In this document: positions 1 to 11,621 of the stretch, in pieces
Layout: the number at the start of each line of letters is the position of its first letter
Position numbering within the stretch: position 1 is the first letter of the stretch
Origin: Natronocalculus amylovorans
GTDB taxonomy: Archaea > Halobacteriota > Halobacteria > Halobacteriales > Haloferacaceae
Assembly: GCF_023638035.1 (NCBI RefSeq)
Contig: NZ_JAKRVX010000007.1
Span: 1 to 64,000, forward strand
Direction of reading: 5' to 3'
DNA length: 64,000 nt
The notes under the pieces: model-generated
Database searches by the model: none
Told to the model about the DNA's origin: nothing
What the model saw: the letters and a program-made list of their open reading frames with translations, nothing else
Position numbers and translations under genes: made by a program

Positions 1-127
1 CTCGTGATCACGGAAACCAAAGGTTTCCGAACAACCTCGGGGCATTCTCCTTGCATTCTGTAAAAATGGGAACAGTGAAGACGTGTAAACGACCACGGGT
101 CGGTGACTCGTGGAACTCTCGCTGTTT
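1..127 (-). repeat. orphan TnpB-type (IS200/IS605) right-end debris
   Basis: On the minus strand the motif ACAGCGAGAG (125-116) is followed by an imperfect hairpin with arms CCACG-GTC and GAC-CGTGG (113-93). Further on come CAAGGAGAATGCCCCGAGG (53-35) and a perfect 8-base inverted repeat CGGAAACC/GGTTTCCG (11-29). ACAGCGAGAG before a hairpin recurs at 32839 and 33158, and the CAAGGAGAA..CCCCGAGG block recurs at 35153. In haloarchaea such hairpins mark the right end of IS1341/TnpB elements, where the guide RNA scaffold ends; that identity is inference. No transposase reading frame is present. Confidence 0.45.
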
Positions 128-156
128 CCTTTAGATCAAAAATTGACACATATGCA

Positions 157-2223
157 TTAGGTGAACCGAAGGAATTGCCGATCGTACTCCGGGTCGTCTT
201 CTCGTGGATGCATTATTGTAAATGATGCTGGTGGAAGCGAAGCAAGTTCTGCTGGTAAGTCTTGAAGTCTATCATCCCACCCGATCTCACCCGGTCGTGT
301 GGAGAGAACAGCAACAAAATCATCTTCCGTAGTCTCATCATTGAGTGTTTCCAATAGCACATCCCACCCAGAGATTGCAACAAACTCCATCGATGCCTCC
401 GGTTCCACAAGACCGAACCGATGTTCATACTTTTCGACATCATCGTTAACCACAAGAATTCTCAGGGTAGTCCCAAGCTGTGCAGCAATCTTTTTTATAA
501 AATGAACATTCTCGAAGAATCCTGCATGCCGATCGACACCAGATGGAATGACGACAAGGATTCTCTTTGTGGTATTAATTGGATGTCCAAGACGCGCAAT
601 GTGAACTGGCAGCGTTGTTTTCGACAGTACTTGGTCAATCACCGTACCAAACATCCGTTTGCTGAATGATTGGCTTCCATCCCAACCCATCAGAATGAGG
701 TTCGATTGGACTTCAACAGCCCCTTGGACGATACCTGAGGCCGGGTTATGATTAATCCGCGTCTCAACATCGATTGGGACCTCTGCCTGATTACCGATCT
801 TTTTGAAGCTATCGAGATCAGTACGGACACGTGAAACAGACGCTTCAAGCTCTTTTGATGATTGTGGCCGTACAACCGTCATAATATGTACTGGTTTATT
901 TTTATTGTCTCCTTTGAGAACGAATGAATATTCCAAGAGGCGACGCTGGGCTTCAGCATTGTGTGAGAGTGGCAGGATAATTCGCGGGTCTGTGACCTCA
1001 CTCGTATCTACTTCGACCTCTTTTGAGAGTGCAAGCTTCGAAGCGTACCGTTCGGTTAAAAATGGACTAATAAGTGCAGTTGCCAATAGCATGAGGACAA
1101 CAGCATTTAATACTGCTTCCGAAAAGAGCCCGATATCGAACCCAATCAACGTAATAGCGAGTGCTGCAGCAGCCTGTCCGGTTGATAGCCCAAACATAAG
1201 CCCGAGCTCGTTTATATCATAGCCTTGAATTTTACTGACAACCCATGCTGCAACCGCTTTCATTACAACCATCACAGTAATAATAACAAATGCAACTTCT
1301 AGCGTTCGTACTCCATCAAAAATAACGGAAAAGTCGACTAACATCCCAACGTGAATCAAAAAGAATGGGATGAATAGGGCATTACCGACGAACTCAATCC
1401 GAGTACGAAGAATACCACCTTCTGCGATGAGTCGGTTCAACGCAATACCAGCAACGAATGCACCGAGAATTGGAGCGATATCAAGTACTTCTGCAAAGCT
1501 TGCAGCAGCAAAGAATATCGTCAACACAAGAAGGAACTCAAAATAGCTCTCCTCACTTAGGTTTTGGAAGAACCACCGCGCAACTGGGGGTGCAAGGTAC
1601 CATGTTGCGGCAAACAATAACAACACAGAGCCAAAGATCTGGATAAATAACATCGGACTAAGACCACCTGCAACGGCACCAGTAACCACTGCAAGAATAA
1701 CTAATGCGAGCGTGTCAGTGAATAGTATACCGCCAAATACCGCAGTGACTGCTTTATTTTTAGTAACACCATACTGGTTTGCAATCGGGTATGACAGGAG
1801 TGTGTGAGATGCAAAAACCGCAGCAAGCAAGACGGCAGCCCAAAACTCAAGATTCAAAATGATAATACCAGCAGCAGTCCCGACAAAGAACGGGAGGAAA
1901 AAGCTAGTCAGACCAAAAATTGCTGCTCCTTGTGGATCTTCAGAGAACCCTTGAAGATCAAGCTCCAGACCAACGGTAAACAATAGATAGATCAATCCAA
2001 CTTCGCCCAACAAAATAATCCCATCACTGTGCGCTACAAGCCCACTCCCACCGGGACCCAGTAACGCGCCCAATATTACGATTCCCACAATACCCGGAAA
2101 TCCAACGCGTTTGATTAGGAGCGGCCCAATAAAGAATGCTGCAATCGCAAGCGTGAAAACATAAACGGGCTCTTCGATCGGAAAGCTATAAAATGGTATT
2201 AGGCCGGTAAGAGACATGCTCAT
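157..2223 (-). CDS. CPA2-type cation/proton antiporter with C-terminal universal-stress domains
   Basis: Membrane antiporter of the monovalent cation:proton antiporter-2 family (KefB/NhaS-like), probably exchanging Na+ or K+ for H+. About 12 hydrophobic segments fill residues 5-400, including the family-typical GAFVAGIAL and FFLIHVGMLVDF stretches. The rest, about 270 residues, is cytoplasmic and looks like one or two USP-type alpha/beta domains (LILMGWDGS resembles the nucleotide loop), a common haloarchaeal fusion. I chose the ATG at 2223, which puts the first membrane helix near the start. An in-frame ATG at 2304 would add 27 residues with no family resemblance, though a promoter could fit either. 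The gene stands alone, next to the wreck of a second antiporter of the same family. Transported ion unknown. Confidence 0.85.
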   Translation of the reverse strand: MSMSLTGLIPFYSFPIEEPVYVFTLAIAAFFIGPLLIKRVGFPGIVGIVILGALLGPGGSGLVAHSDGIILLGEVGLIYLLFTVGLELDLQGFSEDPQGAAIFGLTSFFLPFFVGTAAGIIILNLEFWAAVLLAAVFASHTLLSYPIANQYGVTKNKAVTAVFGGILFTDTLALVILAVVTGAVAGGLSPMLFIQIFGSVLLLFAATWYLAPPVARWFFQNLSEESYFEFLLVLTIFFAAASFAEVLDIAPILGAFVAGIALNRLIAEGGILRTRIEFVGNALFIPFFLIHVGMLVDFSVIFDGVRTLEVAFVIITVMVVMKAVAAWVVSKIQGYDINELGLMFGLSTGQAAAALAITLIGFDIGLFSEAVLNAVVLMLLATALISPFLTERYASKLALSKEVEVDTSEVTDPRIILPLSHNAEAQRRLLEYSFVLKGDNKNKPVHIMTVVRPQSSKELEASVSRVRTDLDSFKKIGNQAEVPIDVETRINHNPASGIVQGAVEVQSNLILMGWDGSQSFSKRMFGTVIDQVLSKTTLPVHIARLGHPINTTKRILVVIPSGVDRHAGFFENVHFIKKIAAQLGTTLRILVVNDDVEKYEHRFGLVEPEASMEFVAISGWDVLLETLNDETTEDDFVAVLSTRPGEIGWDDRLQDLPAELASLPPASFTIMHPREDDPEYDRQFLRFT

Positions 2224-2419
2224 GGATAAATAAGTGTCTGTCAATATTTTCTCGGTGTAATTAAAAATTCTTGTTTTAATCTGAAGAATATGAAACATAT
2301 TCATTTATCATGGCCTCTAACTATCCGTTGGTGTTTTTCGAAGTACAATGTCTCATTTTGTATTGGCTTTTCCAGACAAAACAAATATTATCGCGAGATG
2401 TCACCATTTCTGCAGTAAA

Positions 2420-3231
2420 CTATTGAGGCATCGTGTCTTCCACCTTGAATTTCTGTAGGTTCCTCACTCGTATTTCATTTGGGTCGTAGTCCCCATTCAA
2501 GAAGGCTTCGAGGTTGTCTGTCAACTGGTTGGCAGCAAGGAGATCGGGAACGATAACATACGTGGCCCCACGTTCAATAAGGCTAGCCGCCATGGGCAAC
2601 GTTCGGGTCCGGACGATGACATCGACAGTGCCCGGAAACGACAAGAGGTATTCGGTAAGCGGCTTCAATCCGACGGTAGAGATAACTAATCGTGCATTTT
2701 CAAGATTAGACACGTCTATTGTTTCCGACTCCATAGCATCGCCGAATACGTAGGCATCACAGTCTCGGAGCTCGGAGAGCACCTGTGGGTTGTTGTCTAT
2801 TACAACATATGGTTGATCGATTTTTCACAGAACTTGACTAACCGTCGCCCTTGCCGACCATATCCGACGATGACAACGTGGTCAGAGATATCGTCCGGAA
2901 CGGAGTTCCAGTCATCAACATCATGATACGGTCGCCCAAGCCAGTCTCGGCGAACCATGGCTCGGTAGATCTCCTCGTCATAGACGTGAGTGAAGTTCGA
3001 GAGAATCATCGACACCGCGGCTGCAAGAATCATCGCCTCGAAAATCGGTCCAATCAGCAGTCCGAGGACAAGCGCTTCGATGGCCACAATAACACTGAAC
3101 TCACCCACATGGTCTAGGTCAAGCCCCGTAATCATTGCTGATCGTCTGTCGTAACCGCTGTATACGAGCAGGGCAACGGTGACGATCGGCTTGATTACAA
3201 CGGTTAGTATCACAAGTCCAAGTGCGATCGT
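2420..3231 (-). pseudogene. remnant of CPA2 antiporter/K+ efflux protein with TrkA-N (RCK) domain
   Basis: Two adjacent frames together give the last membrane helices and the regulatory NAD-binding domain of a KefB-like protein. The upstream frame (to 2800) carries GYDRRSAMITGLDLDHVGEF, two hydrophobic helices and the Rossmann start VVIVGYGRQGRR. The downstream frame continues with YVVIDNNPQVLSEL, completing the RCK fold. A one-base shift near 2815-2825 separates them: the first frame stops at a TAA, while the neighbouring frame reads straight through as DQPYVVIDNN. The N-terminal two thirds of the transporter are missing, because sequence from about 3229 belongs to an unrelated gene in the opposite orientation. 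Almost certainly inactive. Confidence 0.8.
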
Positions 3232-3352
3232 CTTTGGAAGCGGGTATATGACAATCCCTCAGATGGCAAAGATTGGGTTCGTATTAACCCTTCCAGCAAT
3301 ACTCGTTATTTCTGTGTTCGCAATCTGGTGGATTCCTCTTGTGTGGAGCTAA
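3229..3352 (+). pseudogene. C-terminal scrap of an SLC13/DASS-type anion transporter
   Basis: A plus-strand frame ending in TAA at 3352 reads FGSGYMTIPQMAKIGFVL, then a hydrophobic helix ending IWWIPLVWS. A final TIPQMAK..G..L loop followed by one helix and WLPL(V/I)W is how many divalent anion:Na+ symporters end; I recognise this from family knowledge, not a search. Only about 40 codons remain. It meets the antiporter remnant on the opposite strand near 3230, so the site records a deletion or inversion joining two unrelated genes. Confidence 0.5.
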
Positions 3353-3417
3353 GTAAACCAATCTGTACATTATACAACGATTGGTTGTGTTACATCTCCA
3401 ATCGACGTCTGTGAGGG

Positions 3418-4674
3418 CTATTTGTAGGTTTCAACAGTCTCCACCCCTGCTTTTGCAGGTTGGTTTTGTTCGATCTGAGTGCCCGGCGATACTATATCAT
3501 TCACTTTTTTATCTTTAATTTCGGTTGGCACGACTTTTTGTGTGACACGGAAATGAGTAGTCGGCGAAACGATTGCCCAAAATGCTCCGGCAGCATGGAT
3601 AATCGGCACGATAGGTATACTAATCAATAGCAGACCCAATACACGGAGACGTTCACCAGAGTACCAGTAGCCGAGGAAAGCCCATCCAAATAACCCAACA
3701 ATTTGGAAGATGACCAACGCACTGAACATCTCTGGCCAGAACACCACTGATACGGGTGTAACGAACGGAACTAGCAGTAACGGCGATATAAATACCAACC
3801 CCCACGCTGCATTTCGAAGCAACGACAACAGTCGGTACCGATATGGAAGCAGGTGAGAATCGTTGGCTGCACCAGAGATCCATCGGCGACGCTGGTGAAT
3901 CATTTCACGGACCGACGGCGGTGATTGGTTCATCGCGTGGACGCGAAGAAATGCCATATCCCGATCTGAATCTGCAAACGCGCGCCAAATGAAATTTGTA
4001 TCCTCGGTGACCGAATCGACATCCCACGTAATATCGTCTTCAACAGTTTTTCTGACCGCAAAGCCACCACCCCACGCGTACAGCGGGTACCGGAACTTGG
4101 GAAATGTTGATTGCTCGAATTGGAAGCCCATCCGGAAGATCTCTGCTAAATATGCAAGCCAAGACTTACTCCGAACCGGATGTTCTGAGAGCTGGATAAT
4201 ATCCGCATCCGGTAGACCATGGAAATCCTCAAGGATTGTATCCTCGTCAAGGTAGAGCACGTACTCCGCATCGCATGGAACTTGTTGACGAGCCCACTCT
4301 ATGGCACGGCCTTTACGGGTGGCGGCACACGAAAAATCCTCTGGAACGGTATGGACTGTTGCCCCCTGAATGCTGATATCACGCTCAGCAATCACACGAA
4401 TAGCTGCCAGTCCGTCAGGAAGTGCATCAACTGTTGCTTGCACCACATCCTCGGAAGCGATCGTCATGATGCGAACTTCCACGTCTTCTAATCCGTACGT
4501 AAGTGGGCTCTGTGGTGTTCGACCCACTAATAACAGCTCGAATAGCCAGTACATTGTCGCAATAAAGAATATCAGTAGTATTGTCCAAACTACAACAGAA
4601 AAGGCAAGATCAACAAAAGGCAATGCTAATATATCATTCACATGATCTGAATTGTTTTGAGAATATAAAAGCAT
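3418..4674 (-). CDS. membrane family-2 glycosyltransferase (copy 1)
   Basis: Processive-looking GT2 enzyme, expected to use a nucleotide sugar on the cytoplasmic side of the membrane. One N-terminal helix (about residues 20-45) precedes a GT-A domain; YLDEDT near residue 140 is the metal/nucleotide DxD region, YPLYAWGGGFAVRK and TEDTNF form the acceptor-site region, and QRRRW near residue 260 is the Q-x-x-R-W motif. Three or four helices follow (about 275-385). The arrangement resembles egghead/cellulose-synthase-like GT2 proteins. The start at 4674 places the helix suitably; an upstream ATG (4713) would add 13 residues. A clear paralogue lies at 8313-9554, with katG and a GH16 gene between. 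Likely product is a surface or secreted polysaccharide; the sugar is unknown. Confidence 0.85.
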   Translation of the reverse strand: MLLYSQNNSDHVNDILALPFVDLAFSVVVWTILLIFFIATMYWLFELLLVGRTPQSPLTYGLEDVEVRIMTIASEDVVQATVDALPDGLAAIRVIAERDISIQGATVHTVPEDFSCAATRKGRAIEWARQQVPCDAEYVLYLDEDTILEDFHGLPDADIIQLSEHPVRSKSWLAYLAEIFRMGFQFEQSTFPKFRYPLYAWGGGFAVRKTVEDDITWDVDSVTEDTNFIWRAFADSDRDMAFLRVHAMNQSPPSVREMIHQRRRWISGAANDSHLLPYRYRLLSLLRNAAWGLVFISPLLLVPFVTPVSVVFWPEMFSALVIFQIVGLFGWAFLGYWYSGERLRVLGLLLISIPIVPIIHAAGAFWAIVSPTTHFRVTQKVVPTEIKDKKVNDIVSPGTQIEQNQPAKAGVETVETYK

Positions 4675-5032
4675 TACTTTTAAATGCCATTTATTCTCGT
4701 TATGCAAATACATCTCCCGAAGGTGTAAAAAATTGTTTAGAATTGTGGAAGGTCGCTGCTGTCGGTGTGTAAATTAGATCAAGTGAAAAACCACTTCGCC
4801 CAACAAATTATAACACCAGAAAGCCAGTAACTACGACTACACTACCGTATGTGGTACAGATAGAGCGTTCTTGAGGCGGGGAGTGAACAGAAGGAGCGAC
4901 CAGTATGAAACGGTTCCGTAGATATTTTTCTACCGTGAACTGTATCGGTGGATTCGTGACTTCTCTCACGACGAAAGTCGTGGGTTTTCTCGCCTAATCT
5001 GTACAATCGGTTAAAAAAAGGAAATCGTGTCG
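4675..5032. other. spacer between GT2 and katG with transposon-end hairpin
   Basis: About 360 bases with no convincing gene. It holds the start region of the glycosyltransferase transcript (leftward) and the 3' side of katG. Near the katG end is a hairpin CACGAC-GAAA-GTCGTG (4967-4982) in the context CTCTCACGAC...GGGTTTTCTCGCC, which resembles haloarchaeal IS200/IS605 right ends. Upstream of it 4890-4960 has no recognisable coding similarity, so only the terminal structure survives. Confidence 0.4.
4963..4994 (+). repeat. orphan IS605-type right-end hairpin
   Basis: Perfect 6-base stem CACGAC/GTCGTG with GAAA loop, flanked by CTCT and GGGTTTTCTCGCC. The T-rich run after the stem also makes it a plausible terminator for a rightward transcript, but both flanking genes run leftward. 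Similarity to IS1341-type ends is from family knowledge. Confidence 0.4.
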
Positions 5033-7180
<2,148 letters not shown>

Positions 7181-7326
7181 CTAGATACTTATTTTTAGCC
7201 TGATAAACTTTCTCTAAGAGCAATGGAAACTTTGATAAAGACAAAAAAATAAATGTAATGGGGAATATTACCAATCCTCCATTTGTAGCTGCTCTCAACG
7301 GAATGTGTAGGTGTACGATGATTCAC

Positions 7327-8235
7327 TTACGAATCGAGTTCGGAGACGCGAACCCAATCAATAACAAGCTGCTCCGTCCATGGTTGCGTGAGGTCTGCTT
7401 GCCCGATCCGATTCACATGGTTCGAAAAAACAAGCCCAAATGGGCGAGAAGCACCAGTATTGAGTGTTTCAAGCATTTCTGTTGAGGATGATTGTGTTGC
7501 GACATGTGCCTCATTAAAATACCATTCAATCCGATCGTCGAACCATGCACAGCCATATCTATTGAAACTCCCCGTAAGATCGATCCCAGTATCGATCGAT
7601 GAGGGGGCGTCTTCGTGTGTCTCCCTGTCGTTTGGTTCCCCTGAAGCGCTCCAGTGAACATTAACATTCATCGATTGCCGTTCGCTTTGCGGATCGGTTC
7701 CCCGCTGAAACAGCTCTACAATATCGATTTCAGGTGGCCAGTTGGTGTTCGCTGGATGCATCCAGAACGCAGGTAATACACCAGTTCGAGCCGGGAGTTT
7801 GAGTCGGGCTTCTACGTATTGACCCGGAGACGGATCGATTGGAATGCCCACAGGTGGATGATGAGGCTCTTCGCCAACACTCGAGTTGATCACCCCCTGA
7901 TAACAACCGGATGGACCAGTCCCCTCCGATTCTATCTCTAAGATACACTGCCCATCCTCCACAAAAACATGATCTGAACTCACCGTTGCGTCATCATCAG
8001 GAATCCACTCTTCGCGATCGATAAAACCCACCCCCCACCGGTCGGTATCAAAATGCTCCCAGTTTTCTTCAACAACAACTGTCCAGTCTCCATCCGGCCC
8101 ATCAGCCGGTTGCGTCGTATCTGACATTGATCCTCTTCGATCGCTTCTAAGACACCCCGCTACAGAAGATACTCCAACTGCGGAAAGCATCGCTCGACGG
8201 GTGATTCGATCGGAGCTCACTACACAGTAGTTCAC
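7327..8235 (-). CDS. Tat-exported GH16 glycosidase lipoprotein
   Basis: Secreted beta-glucanase-like enzyme (glycoside hydrolase family 16, laminarinase/agarase/kappa-carrageenase fold). The N-terminus has a twin-arginine signal (TRRAMLSAVG) ending in a lipobox with C28 (SSVAGC), so it should be a lipid-anchored outer-face protein. The catalytic signature EIDIVE is intact (E169, D171, E174) within NWPPEIDIVELFQRG, and the fold's WxF/LxLP and HVATQ strands can be followed to the end; 302 residues is typical. It lies between the two GT2 glycosyltransferases in the same orientation, which suggests trimming, release or remodelling of the polysaccharide they make. The polymer cannot be read from the sequence; a transglycosylase role is possible. 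Confidence 0.85.
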   Translation of the reverse strand: MNYCVVSSDRITRRAMLSAVGVSSVAGCLRSDRRGSMSDTTQPADGPDGDWTVVVEENWEHFDTDRWGVGFIDREEWIPDDDATVSSDHVFVEDGQCILEIESEGTGPSGCYQGVINSSVGEEPHHPPVGIPIDPSPGQYVEARLKLPARTGVLPAFWMHPANTNWPPEIDIVELFQRGTDPQSERQSMNVNVHWSASGEPNDRETHEDAPSSIDTGIDLTGSFNRYGCAWFDDRIEWYFNEAHVATQSSSTEMLETLNTGASRPFGLVFSNHVNRIGQADLTQPWTEQLVIDWVRVSELDS

Positions 8236-8312
8236 CAGTTTAGCATATAAATCTCTGCTGCCGATGGAAGCAGAATATCTCAGAATCTGACAATCAAGAA
8301 TTCCAAGCAGTA

Positions 8313-9554
8313 TTACTCGTTTGAAAATATTTCATCGACACCGCCATCCGAAATAAGTATACCTTCTCCATCGTGGTTTTCGATGTCGCCCTCTTCGAGC
8401 CACGGGTTAATCTGCTCGAGCTCACTGTGTGTGATTAAATCCTTCTTCGGAGCCACTTTTTCAGTGACAGCGAACGTCTGCACGGGTGATACCCAGCCCC
8501 ATAACGCGCCAACAGTATTGAGTACAACGAGAAGCGGTGTGAGCGGGAGTGCAAGCAGCGTAATCCGTTCGTGGTTTATGTAGACAATTACGCCAACCAA
8601 CGTGATTATGAACAGCATTGAAAATGCAATAAGCGATCCAATCAGATACGACGCTGCCTGTGGAACGTACTGTGGAAAGAGGAACAATAGCAGTGATACA
8701 AACGGAATCACTGGCGAAAGTGCCCATGCAATCATTCGGAAAGAGAGAAATACCCGGTACCGGCGGGGGAGAAGGCCAGACGAATGTTGTGTCCCAGAGA
8801 ACCATCGACGACGCTGACGAAACATCCCTCGAATTGTCGGTGGTGCCTGATTTCGGAATTTTGAATTGAGAACACGGAAGTCTACATCGCCTTCTTTGAC
8901 CGCACGCCAGACGAAATTCGTATCTTCGGTAATGGTTTTTGCGTCCCACGTAATTTTATCCTCTAATGACTTTCGGACCGCAATACCACCACCCCATGCG
9001 TACAATGGATATTTGAACCGGCCAAATGCTCGCTGCTCGTATTGATATCCGATTCGGAACGTCTCCGAAAGGTATGCGATCCACGACCCTGTGAAAATCG
9101 GCATCTCGGTTATTTGGATGATGTCTGCATCAGGTAAGCCTTCAAACTGCTGGACAAGGGTATCTTCGTCAAGATACAGGATGAACTCTTGTGTACATGG
9201 GACGTTTCGGCGTGCCCACTCAAGAGCTCGGCCTTTGTGAGTTGCATCACACGCAAATTCATCAGGAACCACGTGCACTGTTGCACCAGTTATCTGAATG
9301 TCTCGTTCGGCGATGACTCGTATATCAGCGATACCGTCTGGAATCGAGTTGACTGTCCCTTGAACAACTTCCTCGGCCCCAATTGTCAAAATACGGACTT
9401 GGATATCTTCATGACCATATACAATCTCATCACTGGAGACGATTTGGTTTCGCGCGAGGATGCCAACCTCGAACAGCCAAAACAACACAGAGGCTGAATA
9501 AAGCAGGAAAATGCCCCAAAGAATAATTAGTATTAGGGATGTGGTTGAGAACAT
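8313..9554 (-). CDS. membrane family-2 glycosyltransferase (copy 2)
   Basis: Paralogue of the protein encoded at 3418-4674, with the same order: N-terminal helix (about 5-30), GT-A core with YLDEDT near residue 127, YPLYAWGGGIAVRKS, TEDTNFVWRA, QRRRW near residue 246, then three or four C-terminal helices and a short acidic tail. The 413-residue length matches copy 1. The tail (EEGDIENHDGEG) differs from copy 1 (EIKDKKVNDIVS), so the two are not a recent duplication. The GH16 gene begins about 75 bases downstream on the same strand, so both may be on one transcript. Expected role: polymerising glycosyl transfer into an exopolysaccharide or glycolipid. Confidence 0.85.
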   Translation of the reverse strand: MFSTTSLILIILWGIFLLYSASVLFWLFEVGILARNQIVSSDEIVYGHEDIQVRILTIGAEEVVQGTVNSIPDGIADIRVIAERDIQITGATVHVVPDEFACDATHKGRALEWARRNVPCTQEFILYLDEDTLVQQFEGLPDADIIQITEMPIFTGSWIAYLSETFRIGYQYEQRAFGRFKYPLYAWGGGIAVRKSLEDKITWDAKTITEDTNFVWRAVKEGDVDFRVLNSKFRNQAPPTIRGMFRQRRRWFSGTQHSSGLLPRRYRVFLSFRMIAWALSPVIPFVSLLLFLFPQYVPQAASYLIGSLIAFSMLFIITLVGVIVYINHERITLLALPLTPLLVVLNTVGALWGWVSPVQTFAVTEKVAPKKDLITHSELEQINPWLEEGDIENHDGEGILISDGGVDEIFSNE

Positions 9555-9977
9555 AGTGAATGTACGTAAATATTATATGGAAACATAATAAATGAATTGA
9601 AAGTCGTGTTCTTTGACGCGATCGCATGTGAACGATTATCAACTGTTAATTTGTGACGTAACAAACCATACAAGATTATCTCGTATGACGGAGTATGTAT
9701 ATTCGCTGGGGTTTACCAGTGCACTGCGGTCAGGGGCACTTCGTCAGTTCTTGTACTGACTACGGGCGATCAAGCGTCTATCATCTACTGTTCGATAGTA
9801 GATTGATTTGCTCGGTCGCGGGAACTCATTACAAGAGCGATCCAATCAGAGGCAATGGAGTGCACTGGATGTTACCCAGCATACTACCAAATCAGACACA
9901 GGTAGATCCATTTGTTTGAATCGTTTCAATTCAGACAGAATATGCAGCTATTACGGTATATGTTGTACTAACATCCT
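9555..9977. other. 423-base spacer with two hairpins
   Basis: No convincing gene. Two perfect inverted repeats stand close together: GTCAGT-N6-ACTGAC (9743-9760) and ATCTACT-N7-AGTAGAT (9783-9803). They lie between the leftward GT2 promoter and the rightward amidase gene, so they could shape a long amidase 5' leader or a small RNA. There is no U-run to make them good terminators. A 74-codon frame at 9695-9919 has no protein-like character. Confidence 0.3.
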
Positions 9978-11477
9978 ATGAGTGGTAATTTTGAGGTTAT
10001 GGAAGCAACGATCGACGACGTACATACCGCATACGAGACCGGCGAGCTCACGGCAGTAACACTCGTCGAGCAGTATCTCGATCGGATCGAAGCATACGAT
10101 AGCCAGGGGCCGGAGCTCAATTCGATCATCACCGTAAATCCTCACGCAAAAACACAAGCGCAAGCCCTTGATTCACAGTTTGAAGAAAATGGATTTGTCG
10201 GCCCGCTTCATGGCATTCCGATCGTTGTCAAAGACCAAGTCGAAACCGCAGATATCACAACAACGTTCGGATCAGTTGCATTCAGTGAGTATACTCCAGA
10301 ACAGGATGCGACACTCGTTACAAAATTGAAATCAGCAGGCGCAATCATCCTCGCAAAAACCAATCTCCCTGATTGGGCGACGTCGTGGTTCGGCTACTCG
10401 TCTGCGATCGGCCGGACAAAGAATCCATATGATCCTGCTCGTGACCCTGGTGGCTCATCCAGTGGGACTGGGGTTGCCGTCGCAGCAAACTTTGGACTGG
10501 TTGGCATTGGCGAAGATACGGGAGGTTCGATACGACTCCCAGCTGCCTACAACAATCTCTTCGGAATCCGAGTTACACCGGGCGTTCTCAGCCGTGCTGG
10601 AATGTCTCCACTTGTCGCATCACAAGATACACCGGGGCCAATGTCCCGCACTGTGACGGACCTCGCGGCCGTTCTCGATACAATCATAGGGTATGACCCA
10701 GCCGATGAATATACCGCAATCAATGCAGTGCGAGATGAGCACTCATTTGTGGATCAGCTAGACGAACATCGTTTGGACGGTGCGCGAATTGGAATCCTTC
10801 GCGATGCCTTTGGGTCTGAAGATGATGCAGAAAGCGGTCCGGTTACACAACTCGTGAACGATGCGATCGAGACAATGGCTAATGCAGGTGCGGAGATAGT
10901 AGACCCAGTGTCGGTCCCAAACCTTGACTCACACATGGCGAATACCTCACTGTATCTGTTACAATCAAAACGTGATTTGAACGCATTCCTCTCCGATCGT
11001 GACACAGCGCCACGTCGGTCGGTTGCGGAGCTATACGAGCAGGGTGACTACCATGAGATTCTTGATCTGTTTATTGGAATTGCTGAAGAGTGCCCCGATG
11101 AGCCTGAGTCAGAATTGGCGTACTGGAAGGCTGTTGCATCCCAGCAAAGTTTCCAACGAGCGGTACTCAACGTGTATGCATCGCACGATCTTGACGTGCT
11201 CTTGTGCCCTGACGTGCAGGTTGTCCCGCCAACTGCAACGGCGATCGAAAGCGGCGAGCTTGATACGCTTACATTCCCGACAAACACGATTCTTGCCTCT
11301 CAGTGTGGATTGTGTGCGATCTCAATTCCTGCGGGGCTAACCGATGATGGACTCCCCGCTGGTGTGGAGCTGATCGGAAAGCCACACGATGAGCAAACGC
11401 TATTGTCGCTTGCATACGCATTTGAGCAGCAAACGAATACTCGATCGCCGCCGGAAACAACCCCAAAACTGGACTAA
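9978..11477 (+). CDS. amidase-signature hydrolase
   Basis: Serine amidohydrolase of the amidase signature family (GatA/FAAH/peptide amidase type), hydrolysing an amide bond; cytoplasmic. The Ser-cisSer-Lys triad is complete with canonical spacing: K85 in IVVKDQV, S160 in PGGSSSG and S184 in EDTGGSIRLPA. The protein is 499 residues. It lacks context of gatB or gatC, so it is not expected to be the tRNA amidotransferase subunit; divergence after the core (a 300-400 segment with helix DYHEILDLF) also fits a general amidase. The start ATG at 9978 gives MSGNFEVMEATIDDV, aligning with the usual helix start. Substrate unknown. Confidence 0.9.
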   Translation: MSGNFEVMEATIDDVHTAYETGELTAVTLVEQYLDRIEAYDSQGPELNSIITVNPHAKTQAQALDSQFEENGFVGPLHGIPIVVKDQVETADITTTFGSVAFSEYTPEQDATLVTKLKSAGAIILAKTNLPDWATSWFGYSSAIGRTKNPYDPARDPGGSSSGTGVAVAANFGLVGIGEDTGGSIRLPAAYNNLFGIRVTPGVLSRAGMSPLVASQDTPGPMSRTVTDLAAVLDTIIGYDPADEYTAINAVRDEHSFVDQLDEHRLDGARIGILRDAFGSEDDAESGPVTQLVNDAIETMANAGAEIVDPVSVPNLDSHMANTSLYLLQSKRDLNAFLSDRDTAPRRSVAELYEQGDYHEILDLFIGIAEECPDEPESELAYWKAVASQQSFQRAVLNVYASHDLDVLLCPDVQVVPPTATAIESGELDTLTFPTNTILASQCGLCAISIPAGLTDDGLPAGVELIGKPHDEQTLLSLAYAFEQQTNTRSPPETTPKLD

Positions 11478-11621
11478 GAGGGATGTAGCACAACGCCGAT
11501 ATACGTTCGATCGCCCCTATTGATATCCAGTTCTTCGAATATACTGAGAAGTGAAACAACCGATAGCTGAGAACTGCGAATTGAGCAAAAACTACTTCTG
11601 AGACCTCAATTATGATTTTGT

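Noticed and set aside
9695-9919. 74-codon plus frame in the amidase upstream spacer
   Set aside because: Trp/Cys/His-rich translation with no helix pattern and no promoter or homology cue.
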